In this document: positions 7,647 to 18,972 of the stretch, one piece after another
How positions within the stretch are numbered: position 1 is the stretch's first letter
Layout of the letters: each line of letters begins with the position of its first letter
DNA from: Mesorhizobium sp. CA8
Lineage (GTDB): Bacteria; Pseudomonadota; Alphaproteobacteria; Rhizobiales; Rhizobiaceae
Direction of reading: 5' to 3'
NCBI RefSeq assembly: GCF_020164955.1
Contig: NZ_JAIUHG010000004.1
Coordinates: 214,435-278,434, forward strand
Length of the DNA stretch: 64,000 nt
Made by a program: the position numbers and the translations under genes
The notes under the pieces: generated by a model
Seen by the model: only the letters and a program-made list of their open reading frames with translations
Databases searched by the model: none
What the model was told of the DNA's origin: nothing

Positions 7647-9156
7647 CCCGCTTACAGGAAACGTGCGCCGCGGTCGGGCTCGGCGACTTCGCCGTAGCCT
7701 TCCGCCCGGAATTGCGTCGAGGCCGAGAGTCATTCTTCATGCTGTGATCCTCGCGGCGGCCTTTGTCGCCGCGCCCGCATTCGCACAGACCAACGACCCC
7801 AATCTGACGCAAAAACAGCTCGATTGCCTAAAGGCGACCGGCGGCGGCTGCGATAAGGATGGCGGCACCAAGAACGGCGCCGGGACGCCGGGCCCGGCCA
7901 CGGGCGGCGCGGTGTTCCTGCCGGCGCTGATCGTCGATCTCTTTCCGAACTCGCCGGCGCCCACGGCCCCGCAAACGCCGGCACCGTCCAATGGAACATC
8001 GTCGTCGGACGGTTCGAACAACACGCCGCCACCCGCTCCGGCGCCAAGCGGGCCGGTCACAGTGCCGCAAGGTCTCAACCTGGCGGAGCCGCCGCGCGCG
8101 ATCGCCGGCGAGTTCGTGCCCGACGAGGTGCTGGTGACGGTCGACGGCGGCGCCGGCGTCGTGCAGCAGATCGCCAATTCCTTCGGCCTGCAGGTGCGCT
8201 CGCAGCGCCAGTCGCGGCTGCTCGGCACCACTTTGGTGCGCTTCGGCATCACCGACGGGCGGCCTGTCGGCGTGGTGCTGGCGCAGCTTGCCGCCGACGG
8301 CCGCACGCGGCGCCGCGAGCCCAACCATATCTACACGCTGCAGCAGGCGGCCGGCATCGTGAACTATGCCTTCGACCGCATCGCGCTCGATTCGAAAGAG
8401 GCGAGCGGCGAGAATGTGCGCATCGCCGTCATCGACACCGGCATCGACGACACCAATCCCGCGCTGGCCGGCGTGATTGCCGGCCAATATGACGGCATGC
8501 CCAATGTGCCGATCGAGAAGCGCGACCACGGCACCTCTGTCGACGGGCTTATCGCCGGCGTCGGTCCGCTGGAAGGCATGGCGCCAGGCGCCAGGATCTA
8601 TCACGCGCGCGCCTTCGAAGGCGGCAAGTCGACCATGGACGTCATCCTCTCGGCGCTCGACTGGGCGGCCGAGCAGAATGTGCGCATCATCAATATGAGC
8701 TTTGTCGGGCCGAAGAACGACCTCCTCGGCGCCGCCTGCCGCAATGCCCGGGCACTCGGCATGGTGCTGGTGGCTGCCGCCGGCAACAATGGACCGAAGG
8801 CGCCCTATGGCTATCCGGCCGCCTTTGACGGCGTGATCGCCGTGACCGCCACCGACGCCAAGGACGGGCTGATGCCGCAGGCCAATCGCGGCGCCTATGT
8901 CTTCATCTCGGCGCCGGGCGTCGAGATGGTGGCGCCGAGCGGCGCGGGGTCGGATGTGGTGACCGGCACCTCCTTCGCCGCCGCAATCGTGTCCGGCGCC
9001 ATCGCCAATCTGATCCACGCCGCGCCCGACCGCACGGCCGACGATATCGAGAAAGCGCTGGCGGCCACGGCCAAGGATCTCGGGCCTAAGGGGCGCGACA
9101 ATGACTTCGGCTATGGTTTGCTGGACATCAAGGCGGCCGGAGCAGCGAAGGAGTGA
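7636..9156 (+). CDS. Exported subtilisin-like (S8) serine protease
   Basis: 506-aa secreted protease. A basic N-terminus and hydrophobic segment (residues 31-50, ending APAFAQ) form the signal peptide. A low-complexity Pro/Gly/Ser linker runs to about residue 150 and a prodomain-like region (FVPDEVLVTV to REPNHIYTL) spans about 159-235. The catalytic domain has Asp267 (IAVIDTGIDD), His298 (RDHGTSVDGLIAG) and Ser446 (GTSFAAAIVSGA); all three catalytic residues are present. The start is set by AAGGAAA before the ATG inside the anti-sigma gene. Its location makes it either the sensor protease or the main target of the sigma/anti-sigma pair. Confidence 0.9.
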   Translation: MAANPLTGNVRRGRARRLRRSLPPGIASRPRVILHAVILAAAFVAAPAFAQTNDPNLTQKQLDCLKATGGGCDKDGGTKNGAGTPGPATGGAVFLPALIVDLFPNSPAPTAPQTPAPSNGTSSSDGSNNTPPPAPAPSGPVTVPQGLNLAEPPRAIAGEFVPDEVLVTVDGGAGVVQQIANSFGLQVRSQRQSRLLGTTLVRFGITDGRPVGVVLAQLAADGRTRRREPNHIYTLQQAAGIVNYAFDRIALDSKEASGENVRIAVIDTGIDDTNPALAGVIAGQYDGMPNVPIEKRDHGTSVDGLIAGVGPLEGMAPGARIYHARAFEGGKSTMDVILSALDWAAEQNVRIINMSFVGPKNDLLGAACRNARALGMVLVAAAGNNGPKAPYGYPAAFDGVIAVTATDAKDGLMPQANRGAYVFISAPGVEMVAPSGAGSDVVTGTSFAAAIVSGAIANLIHAAPDRTADDIEKALAATAKDLGPKGRDNDFGYGLLDIKAAGAAKE

Positions 9157-9209
9157 GTCCAGGCAGTCGGCTATGCTGATTGCCGAGATGCGAACAAACG
9201 GTTGCCCAT

Positions 9210-10610
9210 TTAAAGAGCCGGGCCTAGCCGGACAGGGCTTCCATCATAGAAACGCGACAGCCGGAAACGGCTGAGATCGTGCCCGGTTTCATTTCCCTGG
9301 ATCATGTCGGAGACGACGCGGCCGATACCAGGTCCGATGCCGAATCCGTGGCCGCTCATTCCCGTCGCGACGAAAAGACCGCCAATTGCTGGCACCTGAT
9401 CGACAACGGGAACGACGTCGGGCATGGCGTCGATCATACCGGCCCAGCCGGCCTTCAGCCGAACCGTCTCGAACCGGGGGAAAAGCTGTTTGAAATTGCG
9501 CTCGATCGAGCGAAGCTTTGCCGGCTCGGGGGCCGGGTTGAGCACGCGCATTCTCTCGAAAGGACTTTCTGAATCCGGCGCCCAATCGCGCGGCGTCGAC
9601 CAGCCATCGGGGTAGCCCGATGGAGCGAAGGGGAAATAGCGCGTTCCGAACGGATTTTCCATGAGGGCGGGAAGATATTGGGTGGCGTGCCGGAACGCGT
9701 CAGGCCCAAGGTAAAGCAAGTGGCTGCCGCCCGCGGCGAGCGTGTATCCGCCATCCTGTCTGCGCCGGAAAGCGATATGGTCGTCGGCCGCCGCACCTGA
9801 ATAGACCTCAGGCATGGGTTCTGTCGCAGCTGTGGTCACCCTGACGCTGAGCTGGGGGATGGCCACGCCGTGTCTTCGCAAGAAGAGGGATGACCAGGCG
9901 CCGCCCGCGACCAGCACGCTGGAGGCCCCGATATATCCCGCTTCGGTCCACACGCCCTTGATCCTTCCGGCCGAGATTTCGAGAGTGCGCGCCGCGCAAT
10001 TCTCGACGATCCTGGCGCCTTTTCGCACGGCAAGCCTGGCCAGCGCCCGCACCGCCAACCAGGGCTCGGCGCGCATGTCGGAGGGCGTCGTCATCGCGCC
10101 CTTGAACCTGCGCGACATGCCGCTGATGAGTTTTGCGGTTTCGTCGGCGTCCAAAAGGCGGGTGTCGAGCTTATGGATCGCGGCGATCTTCATGAATTCT
10201 TCGAACTTGGCCATGTCCTTGTCGGAGTTCGCCAGGTAGGTCACGCCTGTCTGGTTCAGCCCGATGTCTTCGCCGCATTCATCGGCCAGTTGCCGCCACA
10301 GACGGGACGCCTCAATGACGATCGGCAGCTCATCCGCGTCTCGTCCCTGCTTTCTGATCCAGCCCCAGTTTCGCGAGGACTGTTCGGCGGCAACGCGGCC
10401 TTTTTCCAACAGCGTCACCGGAATGTTGCGGGAGGCAAGGAAGAGGGCCGTCGTTACGCCTATGACACCGCCACCGACGATCACCACCTCCGAAGTCTTC
10501 GGCGGAGGACCAGGATGTTGGATTGGATCCGCTTCGGTGAACGGGAATGTAGGCAATGGCGCACTCTGAGGAGCTGATTGACGGTCTGGCTTACTGGTTG
10601 TTGCCGTCAA
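9210..10610 (-). CDS. FAD-dependent oxidoreductase (DAO family)
   Basis: Flavoenzyme of the D-amino-acid oxidase/glycine oxidase fold, 466 aa. The dinucleotide motif VVIVGGGVIGVTTALFLASR near residue 42 follows a proline-rich N-terminal extension of about 38 residues. SSRNWGWIRKQGRD and the C-terminal GLFVATGMSGHGFGIGPG are typical of FAD-dependent amine/amino-acid oxidases with rhizobial opine- or sarcosine-like substrates. The substrate cannot be assigned. It lies downstream of aglR on the same strand with an 82-base gap; a functional link to alpha-glucosides is not evident. Confidence 0.85.
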   Translation of the reverse strand: MTATTSKPDRQSAPQSAPLPTFPFTEADPIQHPGPPPKTSEVVIVGGGVIGVTTALFLASRNIPVTLLEKGRVAAEQSSRNWGWIRKQGRDADELPIVIEASRLWRQLADECGEDIGLNQTGVTYLANSDKDMAKFEEFMKIAAIHKLDTRLLDADETAKLISGMSRRFKGAMTTPSDMRAEPWLAVRALARLAVRKGARIVENCAARTLEISAGRIKGVWTEAGYIGASSVLVAGGAWSSLFLRRHGVAIPQLSVRVTTAATEPMPEVYSGAAADDHIAFRRRQDGGYTLAAGGSHLLYLGPDAFRHATQYLPALMENPFGTRYFPFAPSGYPDGWSTPRDWAPDSESPFERMRVLNPAPEPAKLRSIERNFKQLFPRFETVRLKAGWAGMIDAMPDVVPVVDQVPAIGGLFVATGMSGHGFGIGPGIGRVVSDMIQGNETGHDLSRFRLSRFYDGSPVRLGPAL

Positions 10611-10692
10611 ACATCAGGAGCAGCCGAAGGCGGACCGTTGTCCCAAGACAGTAGCCCGGAAGGCGGCAGCGGTGAAGTTGTTGGATCAGGCG

Positions 10693-11715
10693 CTATACCG
10701 GCGCCCCCGCCACCGACCCGCGCACAACCAGATCCACCGGCCATACCTCGCCGCGCGCGCCATCTTCCAGCCCCGATATGCGGGCCGCCAGCCGCTCGGC
10801 GATGCGGGCGCCTGCGAGGCGGATCGACGAGCGTGTCGTCGACAGCGGCACCGGGAAATTCTCCGGCCGCAGCCAGGGGAAGACGTCGTCATGGGCAATC
10901 AGCGAGAGGTCGCCCGGAATGGTGAGGCCGAGATCGCGCACGGCGCGCACGACGCCCAGCGCCATGATCAGACTGGAGCAGACGATCGCCGTCGGCGGCT
11001 CAGCGTCCTCGAGCAGGCGGCGGGCGGCGCGGTAGCCGTTTTCCTCGGTCATGGCCACCGAGCGGATGTGGCGCTCGCCGAGCGTCAGCCCGCTCGCGGC
11101 AAGCGCCCGGCGCATGCCGCGCTCGCGGTGGATGGCGAAGGTCTCGCGCTCGTTGCCGTTGATCAGCGCCAGGCGCTGGTGGCCAAGCTGGACCAGCAGG
11201 CGCGCCGCTTCGTGGAAGGCGCCCTCATTGTCGATGTCGAGATAGGGATAGTCGAAGTCGAAACCCTCGCTGCGGCCATGGACGACGAACGGAATGCCCA
11301 GCGTGTTGACCAGCGCCAGTCGCTTGTCGGCCGGACGCGGCGAGGAGATGTAAACGGCGTCGACCTGGCGGTTGGCGACGATGCGCCGGTAGGTCGTTTC
11401 CTCGTCGTCGGCATCGGCGGGCGAAAGCACGAGGTCGAGCTCGTGCGAACGGGCATAGTCCCCGAGGCCGGACAGGAATTCGACGAAGTGCGGATCGATG
11501 TCGACGGCGGCACCCGTCGGCAGCACATAGCCGATCATTCCCGACTTGCCGGTGGCGAGCCGGCGCGCGCTGGGGTTCGGCCGGTAGCCATGGCGCTTGG
11601 CGGCATCCATCACCCGGCGCCGGGTTTCCTCATTGACCTCGGGATAGCCGTTCAGCGCCCGGCTGACCGTGGTTTGCGAGAGCGACAGCATATGCGAGAG
11701 TTGCTTGAGGTTCAT
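10693..11715 (-). CDS. aglR: LacI-family repressor of the alpha-glucoside operon
   Basis: 340-aa LacI/GalR regulator. The N-terminal helix-turn-helix (MNLKQLSHMLSLSQTTVSRALNG) and hinge helix (NPSARRLATGKS) precede a periplasmic-binding-protein-like sensor domain. It is divergent from aglE, with a 361-base spacer holding two palindromes built on AAAGCGCTTT, the expected LacI-type half-site pair. The gene order regulator-E-F-G-A-K matches the Sinorhizobium agl locus, so it is expected to repress alpha-glucoside uptake until an inducer such as sucrose, maltose or trehalose binds. The site at 11731 overlaps its own promoter region, suggesting autoregulation. Confidence 0.88.
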   Translation of the reverse strand: MNLKQLSHMLSLSQTTVSRALNGYPEVNEETRRRVMDAAKRHGYRPNPSARRLATGKSGMIGYVLPTGAAVDIDPHFVEFLSGLGDYARSHELDLVLSPADADDEETTYRRIVANRQVDAVYISSPRPADKRLALVNTLGIPFVVHGRSEGFDFDYPYLDIDNEGAFHEAARLLVQLGHQRLALINGNERETFAIHRERGMRRALAASGLTLGERHIRSVAMTEENGYRAARRLLEDAEPPTAIVCSSLIMALGVVRAVRDLGLTIPGDLSLIAHDDVFPWLRPENFPVPLSTTRSSIRLAGARIAERLAARISGLEDGARGEVWPVDLVVRGSVAGAPV

Positions 11716-11730
11716 CGGAGGCCTCCAGCC

Positions 11731-11744
11731 TCAAAGCGCTTTCA
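11731..11744. promoter_or_regulatory. Candidate AglR operator, proximal to aglR
   Basis: TCAAAGCGCTTTCA contains the 10-bp palindrome AAAGCGCTTT with the central CG typical of LacI-family operators. It lies 16 bases upstream of the aglR ATG, where binding would block aglR transcription. Confidence 0.7.
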
Positions 11745-11953
11745 AATATGGACCGATCCGATGATTGTTGGCAAAGCCGCCAAGCACAACCGGACTTTAG
11801 AGGTCTACCTGCGTTGTTTGAAGTAAAATTGCTGCTGCAGCGCCAAAAAAGCATGCTGCAGTGCACCTTTCGCAGCCGATTTCGTGCGATTTAAATCGAT
11901 TAACGAACTCTTCCCCTTGACTCTCCCGCGATTCAATGGCGAGATCAAAATGG

Positions 11954-11967
11954 CCAAAGCGCTTTGG
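11954..11967. promoter_or_regulatory. Candidate AglR operator, upstream of aglE
   Basis: CCAAAGCGCTTTGG is a perfect 14-bp palindrome that shares the AAAGCGCTTT core with the site near aglR. It lies 110 bases upstream of the aglE start and about 220 bases from the other site, a spacing compatible with repression by looping. Confidence 0.78.
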
Positions 11968-12076
11968 AAGGCTCTTCGAAAGGTTGCGGTTGCCCTTTCG
12001 TTGAGTCACAGTTCCGCGGGCGTCGGCGGACGAAATGGAGGTTTCGTCCTGTTTGTGACCACTGGGAGGACTTGCG

Positions 12077-13432
12077 ATGAAGAAAATGCTTCTCTTGGGT
12101 GCGGCGTTCGCGGCACTCACCCTCAGCCTGCCGGCGCAAGCCGAACTGAAGTTCAAGCCGGGCGAGGATCCGAAATTTCATTGGGCGAACTATGACGACC
12201 TCAAGAAGGTAGACCTCAAAGGCGAGACGCTGACGATCTTCGGACCGTGGCGCGGCGAGGACGAGGCGCTTGTCCGTTCCGTTCTCGACTATTTCCAGGA
12301 AGCGACCGGCGCGGACGTGAAATATTCCTCGTCCGAGAACTATGAGCAGCAGATCGTCATCGACACCCAGGCCGGCAGCCCGCCCAACATCGCCGTCCTG
12401 CCGCAGCCCGGCCTCATCCAGGATCTTGCTTCCAAGGGCGTGCTCACCCCGCTGGGCGACGATGTCGGCGCCTGGATCAAGGAAAACTATGCCGCCGGCG
12501 ACTCCTGGGCCAAGCTCGGCACCTATAATGGCAAGGACGGCAAGCCCGGCTTCTACGCCTTTCCCTACAAGATCGACGTGAAGGGGCTGGTCTGGTACTC
12601 GCCCGACAATTTCGACGAGGCCGGCTATAAGGTGCCGAAGACCCAGGAAGAGCTCGCCGACCTCGAAAAGAAGATCATCGCCGATGGCGGCAAGCCCTGG
12701 TGCATCGGGCTGGGTTCGGGCGGCGCCACCGGCTGGCCGGCGACCGACTGGGTCGAGGACATTATGCTCCGGACACAGCCGCCGGAGGTCTACGACAAGT
12801 GGGTGAAGAACGAGATCCCGTTCACCGATCCGGCCGTGGTCAACGCCATCGACATCTTCGGCAAGATCGCCACCGACGACAAGATGGTGGACGGCGGCGC
12901 CAAGGCGGTCGCGGCGACCGACTTCCGCGACAGTCCGAAAGGCCTCTTCACCGTGCCGCCCAAGTGCTACATGCACCATCAGGCATCATTCATCCCGTCC
13001 TTCTTCCCGGACAACGTGAAGCTCGGCCAGGACGCCGATTTCTTCCCCTACCCGCCTTACGCCTCCAAGCCGGAGCTGGGCACGCCGCTGGAAGTGGCCG
13101 GAACACTGGTGATGATTACCAAGGATTCCAAGGCCTCGCGCGAGTTCATCAAGTTCCTCGAGATGCCGCTCGCGCATGAACTGTGGATGGCGCAGAAGAG
13201 CTTCGTCACCCCGTTCAAGGCGGCCAACAAGGAGGCCTATGGCAGCGAGGCGCTGAAGAAGCAGGGCGAGATCCTGGTCGGCGCCACGACGGTCCGCTTC
13301 GACGGCTCCGACCTGATGCCCGGCAAGATCGGCGCGGGTTCGTTCTGGACCGGCATGGTCGACCTGGTCGGCGGCAAGTCCGCGCAGGACGTCGCCGCCG
13401 ACATCCAGAAAAGCTGGGACGGCATCAAGTAA
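12077..13432 (+). CDS. aglE: Alpha-glucoside ABC transporter substrate-binding protein
   Basis: 451-aa periplasmic sugar-binding protein of the CUT1 family. A Sec signal peptide (MKKMLLLGAAFAALTLSLPAQA) precedes the mature chain. ETLTIFGPWRGEDEALVRSVLDYF and the later GGATGWPATDWVED region are characteristic of AglE. It is the first gene of a five-gene operon with two permeases, an alpha-glucosidase and an ATPase. A GC-rich hairpin in the following 165-base gap probably stabilises or limits the transcript so that binding protein exceeds membrane subunits. Confidence 0.92.
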   Translation: MKKMLLLGAAFAALTLSLPAQAELKFKPGEDPKFHWANYDDLKKVDLKGETLTIFGPWRGEDEALVRSVLDYFQEATGADVKYSSSENYEQQIVIDTQAGSPPNIAVLPQPGLIQDLASKGVLTPLGDDVGAWIKENYAAGDSWAKLGTYNGKDGKPGFYAFPYKIDVKGLVWYSPDNFDEAGYKVPKTQEELADLEKKIIADGGKPWCIGLGSGGATGWPATDWVEDIMLRTQPPEVYDKWVKNEIPFTDPAVVNAIDIFGKIATDDKMVDGGAKAVAATDFRDSPKGLFTVPPKCYMHHQASFIPSFFPDNVKLGQDADFFPYPPYASKPELGTPLEVAGTLVMITKDSKASREFIKFLEMPLAHELWMAQKSFVTPFKAANKEAYGSEALKKQGEILVGATTVRFDGSDLMPGKIGAGSFWTGMVDLVGGKSAQDVAADIQKSWDGIK

Positions 13433-13462
13433 GCGTCCCGAAATCCTCCTCATCCTCCACCT

Positions 13463-13486
13463 GGATCCGGGCCACGGCCCGGATCC
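13463..13486 (+). terminator. GC-rich hairpin between aglE and aglF (attenuator/stabiliser)
   Basis: GGATCCGGGCC and GGCCCGGATCC form a perfect 11-bp inverted repeat separated by two bases, with no T-run after it. Position after the binding-protein gene and before the permeases suggests partial termination or mRNA 3'-end protection rather than full termination. Confidence 0.55.
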
Positions 13487-13597
13487 GACCGGCGGCCACG
13501 CCGGAAGCCTTCGCGTTTCGATTGTTCCGAATAACCGAAAATCGGTGCATCCGATCGCCAGCCCCGGCTGGGCGGTCATGCGCAGGGAGAGGGACCC

Positions 13598-14611
13598 ATG
13601 GCGGCTCAGATTTTCTCGGCCATATTCGTCATCATCATCGGTGTCGGCGGCTGTGTCGCCTATTTCTGGGGCGCCAACAGACTGCTCGACCTCATCTTCC
13701 CCTCACGCGGGGTATCCGGCGCCGCCGCCATCAACAATCTGCGCCGGCAGGGATATGTACGGCCGTGGCTGTTCGTCGGCCCGGCGCTGATCATCCTTGC
13801 CATCTACCTGATCTACCCGGTGGTCGCGACGCTGTGGCTCTCCTTCTTCGACCGCGGCGGCACCAGTTTCGTCGGGCTGGCCAACTATGAATGGGCGGTT
13901 GGCGATCACGATCTGCGCAACTCGATCTTCAACAACCTATTGTGGCTGGCCGTGGTGCCGGCCGCCTGCACCTTCCTCGGCCTGATCATCGCCGTGCTCA
14001 CCGACAAGATCTGGTGGGGCACCATCGCCAAGAGCCTGATCTTCCTGCCGCTGGCGATCTCCTTTGTCGGCGCCAGTGTGATCTGGAAATTCATCTACGA
14101 GTATCGCGGCGAGGGGCAGGTGCAGATCGGCCTGCTCAACGCCATCATCCAGTATTTCGGCGGCCAGCCGCAGGTGTGGATATCGCTGCCGTTCTGGAAC
14201 AATTTCTTCCTGATGGTGATCCTGATCTGGATCCAGACCGGCTTTGCTATGGTGATCCTGTCGTCAGCGCTGCGCGGCATCCCGGAAGAGACGCTGGAGG
14301 CGGCTGTCATCGACGGCGCCAATCCCTTCCAGATCTTCTGGAAGATCATGGTGCCGCAGATCTGGGGCACGATCGCGGTGGTGTGGACCACCATCACCAT
14401 CCTGGTGCTGAAAGTGTTCGACATCGTGCTGACCATGACCAATGGCCAGTGGAACACCCAGGTGCTCGCCAATCTGATGTTCGACTGGATGTTTCGGGGC
14501 GGCGGCGATTTCGGCCGCGGCGCGACCATCGCCATCATCATCATGATCGCGGTCATCCCGATCATGGTCTGGAACATCCGCCAGGCCAACAAAGAGACGG
14601 GAGGGCACTGA
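13598..14611 (+). CDS. aglF: Alpha-glucoside ABC transporter permease
   Basis: 337-aa CUT1 inner-membrane permease. Several hydrophobic segments are visible, beginning at IFVIIIGVGGCVAYFWG, which is an N-terminal extra helix typical of AglF. The EAA loop (EETLEAAVIDGANPFQIFWKIMVP) near residue 230 contacts the ATPase. GGGAGAGGGACCC precedes the ATG. It is separated by one base from aglG, its dimer partner. Confidence 0.92.
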   Translation: MAAQIFSAIFVIIIGVGGCVAYFWGANRLLDLIFPSRGVSGAAAINNLRRQGYVRPWLFVGPALIILAIYLIYPVVATLWLSFFDRGGTSFVGLANYEWAVGDHDLRNSIFNNLLWLAVVPAACTFLGLIIAVLTDKIWWGTIAKSLIFLPLAISFVGASVIWKFIYEYRGEGQVQIGLLNAIIQYFGGQPQVWISLPFWNNFFLMVILIWIQTGFAMVILSSALRGIPEETLEAAVIDGANPFQIFWKIMVPQIWGTIAVVWTTITILVLKVFDIVLTMTNGQWNTQVLANLMFDWMFRGGGDFGRGATIAIIIMIAVIPIMVWNIRQANKETGGH

Positions 14612-14612
14612 G

Positions 14613-15767
14613 ATGGCGACCAAGACCGGAAAGTCCTTTATCGGCCGCTTCGGCGTCCATATCGCCGTGCTCGTCTTCGTGGCGATCTGGACAATCCCCA
14701 CCCTCGGCATCCTCGTCTCGTCGCTGCGCGACAAGGACCAGATCGTTGCGTCCGGCTGGTGGAACTCCTTCGCCAGTTCCAGCCAGAGCGAGGCGGGGCG
14801 GTTGCCGGGCGCGTCGGCGAAAACCCAGAAGGACGGCAAATACGTCATCGAGGGCAACATCTTCGGCGATGGCCCCAAGCGCGAGATCAGCGCCTTCGGC
14901 GTAAAATCTTCCGCGCCGACGCAGTACAAGGCGGGATCGGTCGCCGACCTCAATGACGGCGTCACGTTGCAAATGAATGCCGATGGCAGCTTCGTGCTGT
15001 CGTCACCGAAGCCCTTCGAAGGCGACCGCGGCCAGCGCGTCTATTACGCCTCCTCGGCGCCGCCGAAATTCACTACCGAGAATTATCAGACGGTGCTGTT
15101 CTCGGAAGGCATCGGCCGCTCGTTCATGAACTCGCTGACGGTGACCATTCCGGCGACCGTGATCCCGATCCTGATTGCCGCCTTCGCGGCCTATGCGCTG
15201 GCCTGGATGCGCTTCCCCGGCCGGGCGCTGCTGATCGCGGTCATCATCGGCCTGCTGGTGGTGCCGCTGCAGATGTCGCTGATCCCGCTGCTCAGGCTCT
15301 ATAACGGCGTCGGCGCCTTCTTCGGCGTGCCCTCCAAGACCTATCTCGGCATCTGGCTGGCGCATACCGGCTTCGGCCTGCCCTTCGCCATCTACCTGCT
15401 CAGGAGCTATATCGCGGGCCTGCCGCGCGAGATCATGGAATCGGCACGCATCGACGGCGCCAGCGACTTCGAGATCTTCGTCAAAATCGTGCTGCCGCTG
15501 TCCTTCCCGGTGCTTGCCTCCTTCGCCATCTTCCAGTTCCTGTGGGTATGGAACGATCTGCTGGTGGCGATGGTTTTCCTCGGCACGGGGCCCGATCAGA
15601 TCGTGCTGACGGCCAAGCTCAACGCGCTGCTCGGCTCGCGCGGCGGCAAGTGGGAGATCCTGACCACATCGGCGTTCATCACCATTATCGTGCCGCTGTT
15701 CGTGTTCTTCTCGCTGCAGCGCTATTTCGTCCGCGGGCTGCTTGCCGGCTCGGTGAAAGGAGGTTGA
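14613..15767 (+). CDS. aglG: Alpha-glucoside ABC transporter permease
   Basis: 384-aa CUT1 permease. It is longer than most partners because of a soluble periplasmic insertion of roughly 100 residues between the first and second membrane segments (about residues 50-155), a known feature of AglG. The EAA loop (REIMESARIDGASDFEIFVKIVLPL) is near residue 275. It starts one base after aglF stops and is followed four bases later by the glucosidase gene. Confidence 0.92.
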   Translation: MATKTGKSFIGRFGVHIAVLVFVAIWTIPTLGILVSSLRDKDQIVASGWWNSFASSSQSEAGRLPGASAKTQKDGKYVIEGNIFGDGPKREISAFGVKSSAPTQYKAGSVADLNDGVTLQMNADGSFVLSSPKPFEGDRGQRVYYASSAPPKFTTENYQTVLFSEGIGRSFMNSLTVTIPATVIPILIAAFAAYALAWMRFPGRALLIAVIIGLLVVPLQMSLIPLLRLYNGVGAFFGVPSKTYLGIWLAHTGFGLPFAIYLLRSYIAGLPREIMESARIDGASDFEIFVKIVLPLSFPVLASFAIFQFLWVWNDLLVAMVFLGTGPDQIVLTAKLNALLGSRGGKWEILTTSAFITIIVPLFVFFSLQRYFVRGLLAGSVKGG

Positions 15768-15771
15768 AGAG

Positions 15772-17436
<1,665 letters not shown>

Positions 17437-17470
17437 ACTTGCAAACAGAGATCAACGGGAGAGGAAAAAC

Positions 17471-18583
<1,113 letters not shown>

Positions 18584-18620
18584 CGCCATCGGCAGACTGG
18601 CTTTCGCGGCAAATAAAAGA

Positions 18621-18643
18621 AGCGGCGGGCCAAGCCCGCCGCT
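18621..18643. terminator. Bidirectional Rho-independent terminator between aglK and the DUF680 gene
   Basis: AGCGGCGGGC-CAA-GCCCGCCGCT is a perfect 10-bp stem. On the plus strand it is followed by CTTTCCTT, and on the minus strand by TCTTTTATTT, so it can end both the agl transcript and the convergent small gene. Confidence 0.85.
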
Positions 18644-18668
18644 CTTTCCTTCAAATCACAGTCGGCTG

Positions 18669-18902
18669 TCAGTGGTTGCCGAAGTGGTCGCGGTCGCTGC
18701 CCTGAGGGGCCGACTTCTGTACGTCACGCGACGAGTTCAGCAGCTTGTAGACAGGCGAGTCCGTGCTGATCGACGACGTGCGGGTCGTGTCGACTGCCGG
18801 GGCAGGCTGGTTGACGCCACTGTTGCCGTAATTGTCGCTGCCCGCAAAAGCGGCACCGGAAACGGCCAGCAGGGCGGCCGTGGCAAGAACGATCTTCTTC
18901 AT
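18669..18902 (-). CDS. DUF680-type small exported protein (copy 1)
   Basis: 77-aa protein with a clear Sec signal (MKKIVLATAALLAVSGAAFA) and a mature part of about 57 residues beginning GSDNYG and ending DHFGNH. It matches in layout the adjacent upstream gene on the same strand (GSDNYG start, FGNN end), so the two are tandem paralogs. Small proteins of this DUF680 style are abundant in Mesorhizobium; their function is unknown. The mature part is polar, rich in Ser, Asp and Pro, and has no cysteine. A terminator lies directly downstream. Confidence 0.8.
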   Translation of the reverse strand: MKKIVLATAALLAVSGAAFAGSDNYGNSGVNQPAPAVDTTRTSSISTDSPVYKLLNSSRDVQKSAPQGSDRDHFGNH

Positions 18903-18935
18903 TTCAGTGCTCCTGAATCTTGTGATCCGACCGAT

Positions 18936-18955
18936 GCGGCGGGCAAGCCCGCCGC
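18936..18955. terminator. Hairpin between the two DUF680 genes
   Basis: GCGGCGGGC-AA-GCCCGCCGC is nearly identical to the stem downstream of the neighbouring paralog, which suggests that the duplication carried its terminator. There is no clear T-run, so it may act as a 3' stabiliser or weak terminator. Confidence 0.6.
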
Positions 18956-18972
18956 CGGTTCAAGGTCGGTTG

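Larger units (their letters stand above)
11716..12076. promoter_or_regulatory. Divergent regulatory region between aglR and aglE
   Basis: 361 bases without a supported gene. It is more AT-rich in the middle (around 11820-11930) than the flanking genes and contains the two LacI-type operators listed separately. The aglE ribosome site is GGGAGGACTTGCG just before its ATG. A short open frame from 11884 crosses into aglE in another frame and has no ribosome site. Confidence 0.7.

Noticed and set aside
11884..12195. 103-codon plus-strand frame before aglE
   Set aside because: It lies over the operator region and runs into aglE in another frame; no ribosome site or recognisable protein.
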